A stretch of DNA of 64,000 nt. It comes from Cladopsammia gracilis. Taxonomy: Eukaryota; Cnidaria; Anthozoa; Scleractinia; Dendrophylliidae. The stretch lies in assembly GCA_022457155.1 (NCBI GenBank), contig JAJGOT010000213.1, positions 930,001 through 994,000 of the forward strand, written 5' to 3'. Made by a program: the position numbers and the translations under genes. Shown piece after piece: positions 55,901 to 64,000 of this stretch. How positions within the stretch are numbered: the first letter of the stretch is position 1; each line of letters opens with the position of its first letter. The notes beneath the pieces were generated by a model. It saw only the letters and a program-made list of their open reading frames with translations, was not told the DNA's origin and did not search any database.

Positions 55901-56730
55901 ACCAACCAAACTTGTTTTGGGGGTTTAATTTTTGTATTGGGCGATTTTGTTGGGAATTTTGCCCCCATTTATCCCCATCACTTTAAATCTGGAGTTACCC
56001 CCTCCCCCGGGATTGGTACTGCTTAGGGTACTGAAATCTAAAATGACCACCAATACCTTTTAGGGAACTGAGTAGAAAATATGGCAGAATAATATGACAT
56101 ATAATTGGTACCTCTTAGGGAAAAGGTCAAAACTACCGGTACTTTACTTGAACAGAACCCACCTTTTTACAAAAAAAAACTGGTGGTCTCTTTATGTACC
56201 CCCTCCCACATCCAAGAAAGATGATCTCTTGTTGGTTTAGCCCCACTTCTATCAAGAGTAGAAACCAAGAAAAGGATTCATGGTTTCTTGTGCTTCTCTT
56301 GTGCTTCTTAATTGTCTGTAACTGTATTCTATTGTAGGGGTCATCCACTAGATTAGCCTTTGCTATTTAGATGATCCCAACTCACTCTCTATTTTTTGTT
56401 ACATTTTTCTTTTATTCCTTAGCTGTACTTGTGTTTAGTTGCCTATATAAATTTTACCTATATGTCATGTAAAACTGAGCTGAGTTGAATAAATCATCTT
56501 GTCTTGTCTTGTCTTGTCTTGTGCCGTTTTACTAGCAAAAATGTAAGCTTCATGCACGTGGAATGTTAAAGTCTAATCTCAAATTTTTAGGCCAGGAAAT
56601 TTTGTCCATTAGGCTCGTCAGATAAGTGGTATCTTACCATTTTGACTAAAGCTGGCTGTTCTACAGGGTCCTTTATGTGCTGTGACATAGTATGTTTCAT
56701 ACATGGCTGCTGGGGGACTGGTACCATGAT
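46799..56730 (-). CDS. CSTF1: CSTF1 (CstF-50), WD-repeat subunit of cleavage stimulation factor (N-terminus not found)
   Basis: Thirteen minus-strand exons join in frame into 335 residues plus a TAG stop. They match human CSTF1 (431 residues) from its linker to the C-terminus. The seven WD repeats end [66 protein letters not shown] and [11 protein letters not shown]. In the family it scaffolds CstF with CSTF2/CSTF3 on GU-rich RNA downstream of poly(A) sites in the nucleus. About 90 N-terminal residues (the dimerisation domain) are expected upstream of 56730 but I could not find their exon(s). Introns carry a 28 bp and a 17 bp minisatellite, a SINE and several MITEs. Confidence 0.95.
47262..47410. 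repeat. Palindromic foldback, about 149 bp
   Basis: TAGCCTGCGTAGCAGGCGCA and its complement end the arms, centred on GACACGTGTC at 47342/47343. Arms are perfect over about 45 bases at the outside; the left arm has an extra AGAAGCGGG-like insertion near the centre. Confidence 0.9.
47719..47799 (-). CDS. CSTF1: CSTF1 exon ([15 protein letters not shown])
   Basis: Completes a Met codon, then [20 protein letters not shown], aligned to [20 protein letters not shown]. Less similar than its neighbours but in phase. Confidence 0.88.
47884..47964 (-). CDS. CSTF1: CSTF1 exon ([20 protein letters not shown])
   Basis: Encodes [20 protein letters not shown] and FNHTEDF. Donor GTGAGT. The intron before it holds the long 28 bp minisatellite. 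Confidence 0.94.
48098..48740 (-). repeat. 28 bp minisatellite, family B, about 23 units
   Basis: Plus-strand unit GGCACCAGTTGCACGTTTTC followed by CCGCGCTT is the reverse complement of the unit at 12985-13180. Units are more diverged here. It lies in a CSTF1 intron. Confidence 0.93.
48844..48898 (-). CDS. CSTF1: CSTF1 exon ([18 protein letters not shown])
   Basis: Eighteen codons plus one base, matching YILSSGKDSVAKLWEIST. Donor GTAAGG. Confidence 0.95.
49197..49229 (-). CDS. CSTF1: CSTF1 33-base microexon ([11 protein letters not shown])
   Basis: Eleven codons between TTTTTTGCAG and GTATGG, in phase 0. Matches EVCSAIFSKNSK of human. It is too small for an ORF scan and was found by aligning the WD repeat. 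Confidence 0.9.
49949..50011 (-). CDS. CSTF1: CSTF1 exon ([19 protein letters not shown])
   Basis: Exactly 21 codons. Matches LWDGVSNRCITTFEKAHDG. Acceptor TTATATAG, donor GTATGG. Confidence 0.94.
50171..50400 (+). mobile_element. tRNA-derived SINE (rearranged copy)
   Basis: A tRNA-like head at 50290-50364 has an A-box-like AGCTCAAACGGTAGAGC and a worn B-box CCTTCAAATCTC. The tail word AGCACTAAAATTTACA occurs after the head, and AGCACTAAAATGTACC with AGAGTTAATTCTCTGATT also before it. This suggests two broken copies. Confidence 0.65.
50892..50951 (-). CDS. CSTF1: CSTF1 exon ([20 protein letters not shown])
   Basis: Exactly 20 codons, phase 0 at both ends, donor GTAAGA. Confidence 0.95.
51063..51198. 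mobile_element. Foldback MITE (TCTTATTGACC ends)
   Basis: TCTTATTGACCAAGC and CTTGGTTAATAAGA ends; arms share GGGCCGTACTGGGAGAATAT and complement. Groups with 31993-32114 and 43654-43810. Confidence 0.85.
51354..51513. mobile_element. Small MITE with AGACCATATTCGTATTCTCG ends
   Basis: Imperfect 20-base inverted ends (AGACCATATTCGTATTCTCG and CGAGAATATGAATATGGTCT) around 120 bp of unique DNA. Confidence 0.8.
51546..51706. repeat. Poly-G and poly-C tracts facing each other
   Basis: Eleven G at 51546 and 22 C at 51685, about 130 bases apart, able to pair. AAGTGACAGG / CCTGTCACT also pair inside. Confidence 0.8.
51891..51970 (-). CDS. CSTF1: CSTF1 exon ([16 protein letters not shown])
   Basis: Completes the Ile codon, then [20 protein letters not shown] as in RLYDINTFQCFVSCNP of human. 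Donor GTGAGT. Confidence 0.95.
52797..52872 (-). CDS. CSTF1: CSTF1 exon ([18 protein letters not shown])
   Basis: Twenty-five codons plus one base; matches ISFHPSGDFILVGTQHPT. Donor GTGAGT. Confidence 0.95.
53580..53940. repeat. 17 bp minisatellite, about 21 units, in a CSTF1 intron
   Basis: Unit ATTAGAGAGGTGTCTGT with variants (TCCGT, TCCAT, TCTGC). Scattered single units occur at 53040-53100 and 53500-53520. Confidence 0.95.
54044..54166 (-). CDS. CSTF1: CSTF1 exon, second WD repeat
   Basis: Forty-one codons, [20 protein letters not shown] and on to SIQ; near-identical layout to human. Donor GTACAC. Confidence 0.95.
54433..54549 (-). CDS. CSTF1: CSTF1 exon (VLDVERM...[10 protein letters not shown])
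   Basis: Thirty-nine codons. [16 protein letters not shown] matches [17 protein letters not shown]. The donor is GTCAGT, weaker than its neighbours. Confidence 0.92.
54684..54940. mobile_element. Foldback MITE, 257 bp, in a CSTF1 intron
   Basis: TGGAATAAAGCCCTAAGTGA at the left and TCACCTAGGGCTTTATTCCA at the right. Arms of about 125 bp also share CTGCTAGATTCTCCTT and GTTTGTATTGTATAT with complements. Confidence 0.9.
55240..55280 (-). CDS. CSTF1: CSTF1 exon ([13 protein letters not shown])
   Basis: A 41-base exon, phase 1 in and phase 0 out. Starts the first WD repeat. Confidence 0.92.
55336..55565 (-). mobile_element. tRNA-derived SINE, minus strand
   Basis: The head (55486-55561) has AGTGGCTCAAGCAGTAGAGC (A-box region) and an exact B-box GGTTCGAATCC. 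It is followed by a body and the tail AGCACTATAATTTACAC, AGAGTTAATTCTCTGATT and TTTGTATCACC shared with 50171-50400. It sits 56 bases past a CSTF1 exon, in the same strand sense. Confidence 0.8.
56340..56522 (+). mobile_element. Retroelement 3' tail with (CTTGT)n
   Basis: Ends ...GAGTTGAATAAATCATCTTG and then CTTGT repeats, a layout common at LINE/SINE 3' ends. No coding part is recognised upstream. Confidence 0.4.
56638..56730 (-). CDS. CSTF1: CSTF1 exon ([15 protein letters not shown])
   Basis: Acceptor TTTTGCAG, donor GTAAGA. Encodes [20 protein letters not shown], matching [20 protein letters not shown] in human. It needs an upstream exon ending in phase 1. Confidence 0.93.
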
Positions 56731-57553
56731 CTGCAAAAAATTTATGGAGCAAAAGAACATGTATAAGAGTTCAATGAATAGAGAATTGAAGGGGCGCTGT
56801 CATGAGGGAGCATGCGCCAGTTTCTCAAATCATAATTTGAAACATTCAGTCAGCCTGAATTTTCCAAGTTGAAGTATCAGTTTCAAAATGGCATTTGAAT
56901 TGACTAGTGGCGACAGTCACAGTGGAAAATGAGGATACTTGGGGCGGAAAATTATATTTAGTATGCCAAAAAGAAAAGAAAGAGTGGCCGAAATTGGAAG
57001 TGAGCATGGTCCACGCATGCGAATTCGTGACATCCTTTTATGTTCTGTTTATGCATAAAGAAGACATTTTAGTTTAGTAGTAGACCGAGGGCGGAGAGGC
57101 TCATTTTCCTTCCTCGATACCCTGAGTATCGATTGTTTTCCTCTACAAAAGCAGTTAAGCAACACCAGAGAAATGATTAAAGGGAGTGCCATGATTTCCA
57201 AAGGCAACCTGAGCAAATCCAAAGACAACCCGATCTATTCCAAAGATGTCTGAATTGTCCGAAGATGTTCCGAAGAATTCGGAAGTTTCCATTACACCTC
57301 AGACCTTCATTGAATAACATCCAGCTGTAATCGTAATGTTCAGAACGATAAAAATCTACAAAAAAAGTACCAAATTTTCATGAACGTAACTATATTTTAA
57401 ATTGGCTCATGCGATCAGTTAAGGCTGATAGCTCAAATCTATAAGTCAGGCATGCAGGTGTGAGAAATTGCTCCATAAGAATAAGTTGGCGTGAGATCAG
57501 AGTTTTGGACTCGCAGGTGTGAGATTCGCGCCTTAGGCATGAGACTTAGCAGG

Positions 57554-57678
57554 TAGTGGAATCCCAATTTTTCTTATACTCGATTTTTCAAAACTCCCAA
57601 TTATTCGAACCAAAACTCCCGCTTTTTCAAACCAATTTCCGTTTCCCTTGGAGATTTCAAAAATCGGGATTCCACAGT
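57554..57678. mobile_element. MITE with GTGGAATCCC ends
   Basis: GTGGAATCCCAATTTTTC and AAAAATCGGGATTCCAC are inverted ends of a 120 bp foldback; internal TTTCAAAACTCCCAATTATT-type words recur. Confidence 0.75.
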
Positions 57679-57852
57679 ATATTCTCTGGTATTCATTTAT
57701 ACACCTGGCACAGAGGGTCAATACAGAGTTATGTTTCTTTTCTAGGAAAACAATAAGAGGCAGCTGGATACCTGTTTTAAGACCACCAACCTTCCAAATG
57801 AAGACCTACACTCTACTGATAACCACTGGACCACCATGCCTTCCGATAAATT

Positions 57853-58245
57853 AACCTTTTAACACCAAACAGTGCCAAAAATCAAATTTCAAGAAACATC
57901 CCAAATTTCATTTTGTAAAATATTGAAAAACAAATCATACCATGCAAAAGTACTGCTGAAGAGGTTTCATTTGAATGGTCACACCATAGGATTTCATCAA
58001 CAGACTCAAAAGTTAGAACAAATGGTACCATGCAAAAGTACTGCTGAAGAGGTTTCATTTGAATGGTCACATCATAGGATTTCATCAACAGACTCAAAAG
58101 TTAGAACAAATGGTACCATGCAAAAGTACTGCTGAAGAGGTTTCATTTGAATGGTCACACCATAGGATTTCGTCAACAGACTCAAAAGTTAGAACTACAC
58201 TACATGTCTCCATAATTGACTCTGGGAGGGACCGTGTTAAGAAAT
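57853..58245 (+). repeat. Tandem array, family A, three units, with element-like flanks
   Basis: Units GGTACCATGCAAAAGTACTG and TTTGAATGGTCACACCATAG, period 87. Left flank TTAACCTTTTAACACC and AATATTGAAAAACAAA, right flank TACATGTCTCCAT, match 11335-11990. Confidence 0.92.
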
Positions 58246-58764
58246 GAAAATACTTGCCTTCAGTGTTATAACAGATACATGTAACTTCTTTCTTTCTTTC
58301 TGGACTCATACAGTTCAGAGGGAATGGAACGAATGGGACTCATAGGTCCCATGTAAGGTGTCATCCCTTCTCAATCCCTCAACCCGCAAGGTTGACCACA
58401 CCACCGGGGTCTACACCCCCTAAGACTCAGTACGCATTGAACAGGTTTGTATATACATTGTATGCTTTAATCTCTTTTTTTTAATTTCTTGAAATTTTAT
58501 ACAGATCATGTTGTAGTTAATATATATTATAGGTTGGAGAATAAAGATTATTTATATGCCAAGTAACAATTGTACTAAATATAATAAGGTTATAATAACA
58601 TCTTTTTTGATACATCAATAAATTGCTTTTTTAATAATAAGAATGAAATTGTTGTTGAAGATGCTCCTCAACAAGCCATTTTTACAAATGGCATCATTTT
58701 ACTTCCAACAAAAACTACCGCCCCATGTCCCAGTAAACTGTGACACCCACCAAACAACAGTTGA
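58246..58764. other. No gene recognised
   Basis: AT-rich after 58440. I searched for the missing CSTF1 N-terminal exon(s) here and saw none. Confidence 0.4.
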
Positions 58765-60076
58765 AGGGCTTGGAACATAACCATTCTATGTAGAATTTTA
58801 GGCCTTTTTTATTTTTTCGCCCTCAGTTTGCCTTATTTTTGGCATGTGACCTACATATTAATTGCAAAACATCTGTTCAGAATTTTTTATGCTGTTTTTT
58901 CTGTCATTTTAGCGAAATAACATATGCAAAAAAACTACCTCCCTGTCTCCTGTTAAATCCCGCCCAAGAAAATGAATCCCAAATTAAAGTTAACCTGAAT
59001 TTCTCGATTTTATGCTGATTTTTTTCACTTCAGATGGCCAAGTTTGGGCCCATGCCACTAAATCTCACTCAAGCAAAATAAATCCAGAAGTTCATTCCCT
59101 TAAAATCGCTTCATTTTTATCACCAACAGTCAGCCACTTAGTTTCGTGCCATCTCCCTTATCCTTACGGACCTCCTTAAGGAAGCACTCCCGGTCCTCTG
59201 CTGTTGGCTTGTAGTCTATGCCTGCCTTGCTCAATTTCACCCGACCCCAAGAACTCATTTTGAACTACCCAAAGCTGTATTTCAAGCTCCTGCGTGACCA
59301 CGCATAGCCAACCAATCTGCAACTGTCACAAAGCATGTCAGGATATCGATGGTGGAAACAAACAGGGAGATTCCGCCCAAACAAAATACTGAAAATATTA
59401 TAAGTCTGGAAGCACTTCAGATATTGGCATTTCAACCACGCCACGGGATGGGAAATGGCCCACAACTCACAATGCTGCCCCTTTTCTGATCCGAAGTGAT
59501 TCCAGACTTTCCCGCTGGCTCATCTTCACCTTGAGTGCCTTCATCAACCACGGCCCATTTTCACCTTGAGTGCCGAATAGCGCATTGAACACAAGGCACG
59601 CCAAACACAACTCAGTTCTTCAAGGGTGCCAGAGACTTACAGATTTCCAGACTTTATGATGTCCTTCCATCGCCAGGCAGGCCTTAAACATATTGGCTTA
59701 TAAGTACGCTACAGACAATGTGTTGCTGGCAAGCTCATGATCAATAAGCAAGCCAGGCATGCATAAATGACATTATGTTCATTCAGATTACAGTAATGGC
59801 ATTGTTTTGGAGTACATTTCATACATTTTTTTGAAATGTACATGTACAGTCAAAGAACTAAAGCGCCAGAACTCTTCTTTCTTCAGGTAGTTTGGTTATT
59901 TTTTTTACATAAGTCATTTCTCTAAAATGAGAAAAAAAATAGCATAAAAAATTCTGAACGATGTTTTGCAGTTAATTAATTTATAGACCTGTCACATGCC
60001 AAAAATGAAACAAACCTGAGCAAGAAAAACTAAACAAGGGCTAAAATTTGACTTAGAATGGTTATGCTCCGACCCT
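58765..60076. mobile_element. 1.3 kb inverted-repeat element
   Basis: AGGGCTTGGAACATAACC at the left and GGTTATGCTCCGACCCT at the right are imperfect inverted ends. Similarity runs about 150 bp inward (TTGCAAAACATCTGTTCAGA with TCTGAACGATGTTTTGCAG). The middle holds a 42-codon minus ORF (59130-59258). Confidence 0.75.
59130..59258 (-). CDS. Unrecognised 42-codon ORF inside the 1.3 kb element
   Basis: Starts MSSWGRVKLSKAGIDYKPTA and ends KGDGTKLSG, stop TGA. It could be a captured exon or chance. No family recognised. Confidence 0.2.
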   Translation of the reverse strand: MSSWGRVKLSKAGIDYKPTAEDRECFLKEVRKDKGDGTKLSG

Positions 60077-60774
60077 TACAATTTTTTTAGCCACCTTCAG
60101 AGTAATATTTTTTTTTTGTAATATAAGACAGTGATTCTTTCAAATGCATTATGTGAAACTTTGTTTGTACCAATAATTGGTACAAACAAAGATATTGGTG
60201 GCCTTTTTTATCATATGTTTGCTGCAAAAAAAAAGTGTAATCATGTGATACAAAACAGCATAGTTTTCAAAAGGATGCTTCGTCTGTGATTGTAGTAATT
60301 TTTTGTTTGTGTGTCATGGCATTACACAGTTTCAAATCAGTCTTAATTTTGTGACTTTTGCATGTCTTTTCTATGGGATTAACATGCACCTTGGACTAAA
60401 ATTACAGAATGTTAATAAGAAAAGGAAAATGAAATGAATTCTGTGAACATAGCCTGTTGTTCACATGTTTATACTTCATGTAACTGTACACAACTGTGGA
60501 TTTGCCAATAGGGAATAAAGCTTACAGTTTTACATAATTTTTTCTTGAAAGAAGTTTTAAAAATACCACTACCATCTACAAAAGTACATGTCATCATTGG
60601 CAGCTGCTTTCAAGTAAAGTTACTGAGCAGTACATGTATGTTGCTGTTTTGTTATTTATTTAACTGTTTGTTGATTACTTGTTATTTGGTATTTACTCTA
60701 CTAAGCTGTACAAGGTGGTTCAAGGATTCAAGGTTCTGTTCATGAAAAAAAAGAAAAAAAAAAGAAAGCTCATT

Positions 60775-61530
60775 AGCAGTACTTTCCTGTTGTAATGTTT
60801 ATTATGCTGTACAAAGTGGTTCTAACTTTTGAGTCTGTGAATAAAATCCTAAAGTGTGACCATTCAAATGAAAGCTACTGAGCAGTACTTTCCTTTGGTA
60901 CTGTTTATTATGCTGTACAAGGTGGTTCTACTTTTTGAGTCTGTGGATGAAATCCTGAAGTGTGTCCATTCAAATGAAAGCTACACTGTATTGAGCAATA
61001 CTTTCCGTGGTGCTGTTTATTATGCTGTACAAGGTGGTTCTAACTTCTGAGTCTGTGGATGAAATCCTGAAGTGTGTCCATTCAAATGAAAGCTATTGAG
61101 CAATACTTTCCTGTGGTGCTGTTTATTATGCTGTACAAGGTGGTTCTAACTTTTGAGTCTGTGGATGAAATCCTGAAGTGTGACCATTCAAATGAAAGCT
61201 GCTGAGCAGTACTTTCCTGTGGTACTGTTTATTATGCTGTACAAGGTGGTTCTAACTTTTGAGTCTGTGGATGAAATCCTGAAGTGTGACCATTCAAATG
61301 AAAGCTGCTGAACAGTACTTTCCTGTGGTACTGTTTATTATGCTGTACAAGGTGGTTCTAACTTTTGAGTCTGTGGATGAAATCCTGAAGTGTGACCATT
61401 CAAATGAAAGCTATTGAGCAGTACTTTCCTTTGGTGCTGTTTATTGTGCTGTACAAGGTGGTTCTAACTTTTGAGTCTGTGGATGAAATCCTGAAGTGTG
61501 TCCAATCAAATGAAAGCTATATGTTCCTGT
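60775..61530 (-). repeat. Tandem array, family A, about 107 bp period, seven units, minus orientation
   Basis: Plus-strand units TGAAAGCTACTGAGCAGTAC, GTTTATTATGCTGTACAAGG and ACTTTTGAGTCTGTGGATG are reverse complements of the array at 8530-9235. It ends just 88 bases past the homeobox gene stop. Confidence 0.93.
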
Positions 61531-61617
61531 TGTATGTACTGTTGGTTTTTCAATTTTACAAACTGGAATTGAGAACTTTTTCCAATCTCGAAATTGGCCA
61601 ACTTGGATGCCACATCT

Positions 61618-62463
61618 TCAGTTCCGAACACTAGCCTCCACATGATGGTTATTCAAATGCACCACATAAATCTGATCTCCAACCTGCATTGCTTCTGTCT
61701 CGGCAGTCCCCGCTTGAAGCTCTGTCATGGAGGAGCCGTTGAACAAACTGTCAAGTGAGAACCTCTCCTCTGCATCACCAGCAGAAGATGGTGCCTGAGA
61801 CAACAAATAGTTTCTTTCATGTCTGGGACCTTCGTGAACAGTGCGGTCAACAGACATAGTCATGGGGACTACTGAGGTCACTTGTTGAGAAACATCTGCC
61901 CTTGTTTTGGCTGAAACCGGCCCATTTCCTTGTTCTTTGTGTGAAGATTTATGACTCTGTGTAAGCGCTGCAATTTTTGATGCCACTAAGTCAGTCTCCG
62001 AAATATTCTTGGCTGGTGGGTCGGGCAGGGTTGTCACTGCAGGAGTTACGTTATACCTTCTTCCGCACTGTTTTATTAAATTTGGGGGCTGAGGCTGCAG
62101 AGTAGTTTCTCCTACACTTATGGCTGTTATAACTGGAATATTCCTTGAGCAAGATGGAAGCTGATTATTCATGTCACCTTCAAGACTACTCTCGCCATCT
62201 CCAGAATCTTCTTGGTCAAGTTGTTTGTCAACATTTTCAAGGCCTTTAAGCAAACACTTCATGTGTTCTTCATGTTTCTTCCTTGACCTTAGATTCTTGA
62301 AGTAGTCGCTTACACACTGTTCTGGAATAGCTAGCTGATTGGCTAAAGTTTGACGCTTTTCAATGGAAAGGTATTTGTTATGGAGGTAAAAATCTTCCAT
62401 GACAGCTTTGGCCTCTGTTGGAATGAAGCGTCTTTTCTTCTTTGACAGATCATCAGAAAGCCC
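61618..62463 (-). CDS. Atypical homeodomain protein, last coding exon
   Basis: Acceptor TTTCCCAG at 62466-62464 on the minus strand; the frame is open to TGA at 61618-61620, giving 281 codons. A homeodomain lies at the start (about residues 7-65): KKRRFIPTEAKAVMEDFY, then LHNKYLSIEKRQTLANQL, and helix 3 CVSDYFKNLRSRKKHEE. The usual WFQNRR of helix 3 is YFKNLR, so the near-invariant Trp48 is Tyr and the Arg two residues after Asn51 is Leu. The rest is Ser/Gln/Pro-rich with no known domain. Likely a nuclear DNA-binding protein. Upstream exon(s) are not identified. The first Met in the exon (62400) lies inside the homeodomain and is not the true start. Confidence 0.85.
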   Translation of the reverse strand, partial: GLSDDLSKKKRRFIPTEAKAVMEDFYLHNKYLSIEKRQTLANQLAIPEQCVSDYFKNLRSRKKHEEHMKCLLKGLENVDKQLDQEDSGDGESSLEGDMNNQLPSCSRNIPVITAISVGETTLQPQPPNLIKQCGRRYNVTPAVTTLPDPPAKNISETDLVASKIAALTQSHKSSHKEQGNGPVSAKTRADVSQQVTSVVPMTMSVDRTVHEGPRHERNYLLSQAPSSAGDAEERFSLDSLFNGSSMTELQAGTAETEAMQVGDQIYVVHLNNHHVEASVRN

Positions 62464-62531
62464 CTGGGAAACAAAGAAATAACTGAAGTGAAGAAGAGCA
62501 TTACTAGTCTCTTACAAATCTATTACTTCTT

Positions 62532-63473
62532 GAGGTGATGGTGAATTTTGAGCTCGGAAAGAAATAACAAGAAGAAAGGAATCATCATATATTATGTCAT
62601 GAGTGTGGGAACAAAGAAAAAATCTGATATATAATCACTTTCATTTTGTCATAATAAAACCTAGGGAGAGGGCAGTTTTTCAATAATTGCACCAATACTA
62701 TGAATAGTGGTGAAACGATTAATTGAATTCTTGATTAATCGCAATTATAACCATTCGGTTTGATTCACGATTCTTTGCTTCCACGGTGCCCTCAATGAGT
62801 TATTATATTGTGAAATCAGAATTCAGAATTCTTTAAAATCTGCGTTTTTGATTGACGAGCAAAGGCGTTTGTATTTCATGTGCCATTTTGCATTGCCTGG
62901 TAAAACTGCTGCCCTTCTACCACCCCTTGAGAATTTCCAAGGAAGGAAAATCATGCACAACATGCTCATTGTCACGTTTTCAAACATGGCGACGAACGAC
63001 CAATCAATCTGAATCCGCCTGCATCTTTTAGATCAGCTGTGTGGAAATATTATGCTGATTATGGTTTTCTGGCTGAAGACGGTACAACAGATAAGTCTAA
63101 AACTATCTGCAAGAAAATTTGCATAATCAAATCAAAATATTCGAAATTGAAAGTTACTAATCAAAATCGAATCGCAAGGAATATGAATCGTTACACCCCT
63201 AACTATGAAATAATTTACCCGGTCATATTACATGTTGAACTACAGCATACTTCATTACAATGTACTTTTAAGAGAAGAGTTAAGACTCTTTTATTTATTC
63301 ATTCCTTTTAGGCTACCTTATATCTCTTTTTTTATTAGTAAATTATTACTATACTGGTAAAGTAATGTTTTTATATTTAAGTAGTTTTGTTAGTAGAAAT
63401 GGCACTATAGAAACATAGAGTATTATTATTATTGTCATTTCTTTCTGAGCTCAAAATTCACCATCCTACACCA
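62532..63473. mobile_element. Inverted-repeat element containing a hAT copy
   Basis: GATGGTGAATTTTGAGCTC near 62537 and GAGCTCAAAATTCACCATC near 63453 are exact inverted repeats, extending to GAAAGAAAT on both sides. A younger hAT element lies within. Confidence 0.65.
62705..63201. mobile_element. Non-autonomous hAT element with 8 bp duplication
   Basis: Ends TAGTGGTGAAACGATT and GAATCGTTACACCCCTA, flanked by ACTATGAA at 62697-62704 and 63202-63209, the 8 bp duplication expected of hAT. A stretch SAVWKYYADYGFLAEDG with KTICKK (about 63030-63105) recalls the BED zinc finger of hAT transposases, now degenerate. Confidence 0.85.
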
Positions 63474-63551
63474 CACGCATTTACCCCATCGTGACGCTTT
63501 GACAGTGCTGAACCTAGCAGCATGCAGGACGCCTGTCATATCTGTACCAAG

Positions 63552-64000
63552 CAGGGCTCAAAATAATTTCCGGACATTGGCCGGTCATGTTGACCGGTTA
63601 AAAAATTTTAGCTCAGTCACATCTTGTTTCTGACTGGTCAAAATATTAAAAAAAAGTTTCTATATAGTTTCTAATATATCATTTACAATCATTGCTAAAG
63701 CCCCCTCAAGTCAAAGACCGTTAAAAAACTTAAAGTGTCTTTTTATAAATCGACAAAACTGAAGTAACAATTTCACTATATAGCCTTTGATCCGCATTTT
63801 GACATCAAACTCAAAATATGGGGCAGGCAACTTATTAGAACAACAATCGAAACTCTGTACAGTAATAAGTAATTGCTCATCAAATGCAACCTTAACTGCA
63901 AACAGTTAAATTCTTTTTTATTTTGACGAGATTTAAAATTAGGTTGTAATGTAAAGGAAGCTTACGGCAATGCTCAAACTGACAGTCTTTCGTAATCACG
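63552..64000. mobile_element. Possible hAT-like element running off the window
   Basis: Begins CAGGGCTCAAAATAATTTCC, the same kind of end as 9294-10094. CCGGTCATGTTGACCGG follows. The right end is outside the window. Confidence 0.4.

Noticed and set aside
57760..57845. tRNA-like stretch on the minus strand (GTGGTCCAGTGGTTATCAG)
   Set aside because: The A-box looks fair but no B-box or cloverleaf follows; too weak to call a tRNA or SINE.
59130..59258. Candidate N-terminal exon of CSTF1
   Set aside because: MSSWGRVKLSKAG does not resemble the CSTF1 N-terminus and it lies within a transposon; listed only as an unrecognised ORF.

Overview
The window is nuclear DNA of an invertebrate animal, most likely an anthozoan cnidarian such as a stony coral. 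The evidence is animal-type intron-rich genes (orthologues of human PDE9A and CSTF1), short exons with clean GT-AG splice sites in long introns, a BEL/Pao retrotransposon, and very dense small inverted-repeat transposons and dispersed minisatellites. The taxon is my inference; no marker gene fixes it.

Layout. (1) From about 1 to 17417, plus strand: the 3' two thirds of a PDE9A-type cyclic-nucleotide phosphodiesterase gene. Twelve exons join in frame into 413 residues that hold the whole catalytic domain. Its introns hold an EXO1/XPG-type nuclease pseudogene inside a 4.37 kb TTAA-flanked inverted-repeat element, two decayed copies of the PDE exon that carries the metal-binding HD motif, hAT- and Harbinger-like MITEs, and two kinds of tandem array. 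(2) 17418-20440: no recognised gene; ends in a 132 bp near-perfect palindrome. (3) 20441-28290: an old broken LINE split by a young BEL/Pao element (21636-27853) with two 348 bp LTRs that look identical. Its gag and pol frames are offset by +1. (4) 28520-36860: no recognised gene; a 43 bp tandem array, a 1205 bp inverted-repeat element with a 6 bp target duplication, and foldback MITEs. (5) 36867-39454: a large foldback, then an 18-finger C2H2 zinc-finger gene (plus). (6) 39791-41755: a 2 kb foldback made of AT-rich palindromic repeats with two inverted copies of the same exon-like segments. (7) 41756-46760: no recognised gene; several MITEs. (8) 46760-56730, minus strand: a CSTF1 (CstF-50) gene. 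Thirteen exons give 335 residues with seven WD repeats; the N-terminal exon(s) were not found. (9) 56731-61600: MITEs, tandem arrays and a 1.3 kb inverted-repeat element. (10) 61618-62463, minus: the last coding exon of an atypical homeodomain gene, with a hAT element nested in another inverted-repeat element just upstream.

The host genes have no evident joint function: one is cGMP turnover, one pre-mRNA 3' end processing, and two are DNA-binding proteins. What links the window is repeat traffic. One tandem-repeat-bearing element family occurs at four places (in PDE9A introns and near the homeobox gene). A 28 bp minisatellite occurs in both a PDE9A intron and a CSTF1 intron, in opposite orientation. 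No rRNA gene, functional tRNA gene or CRISPR array was seen.
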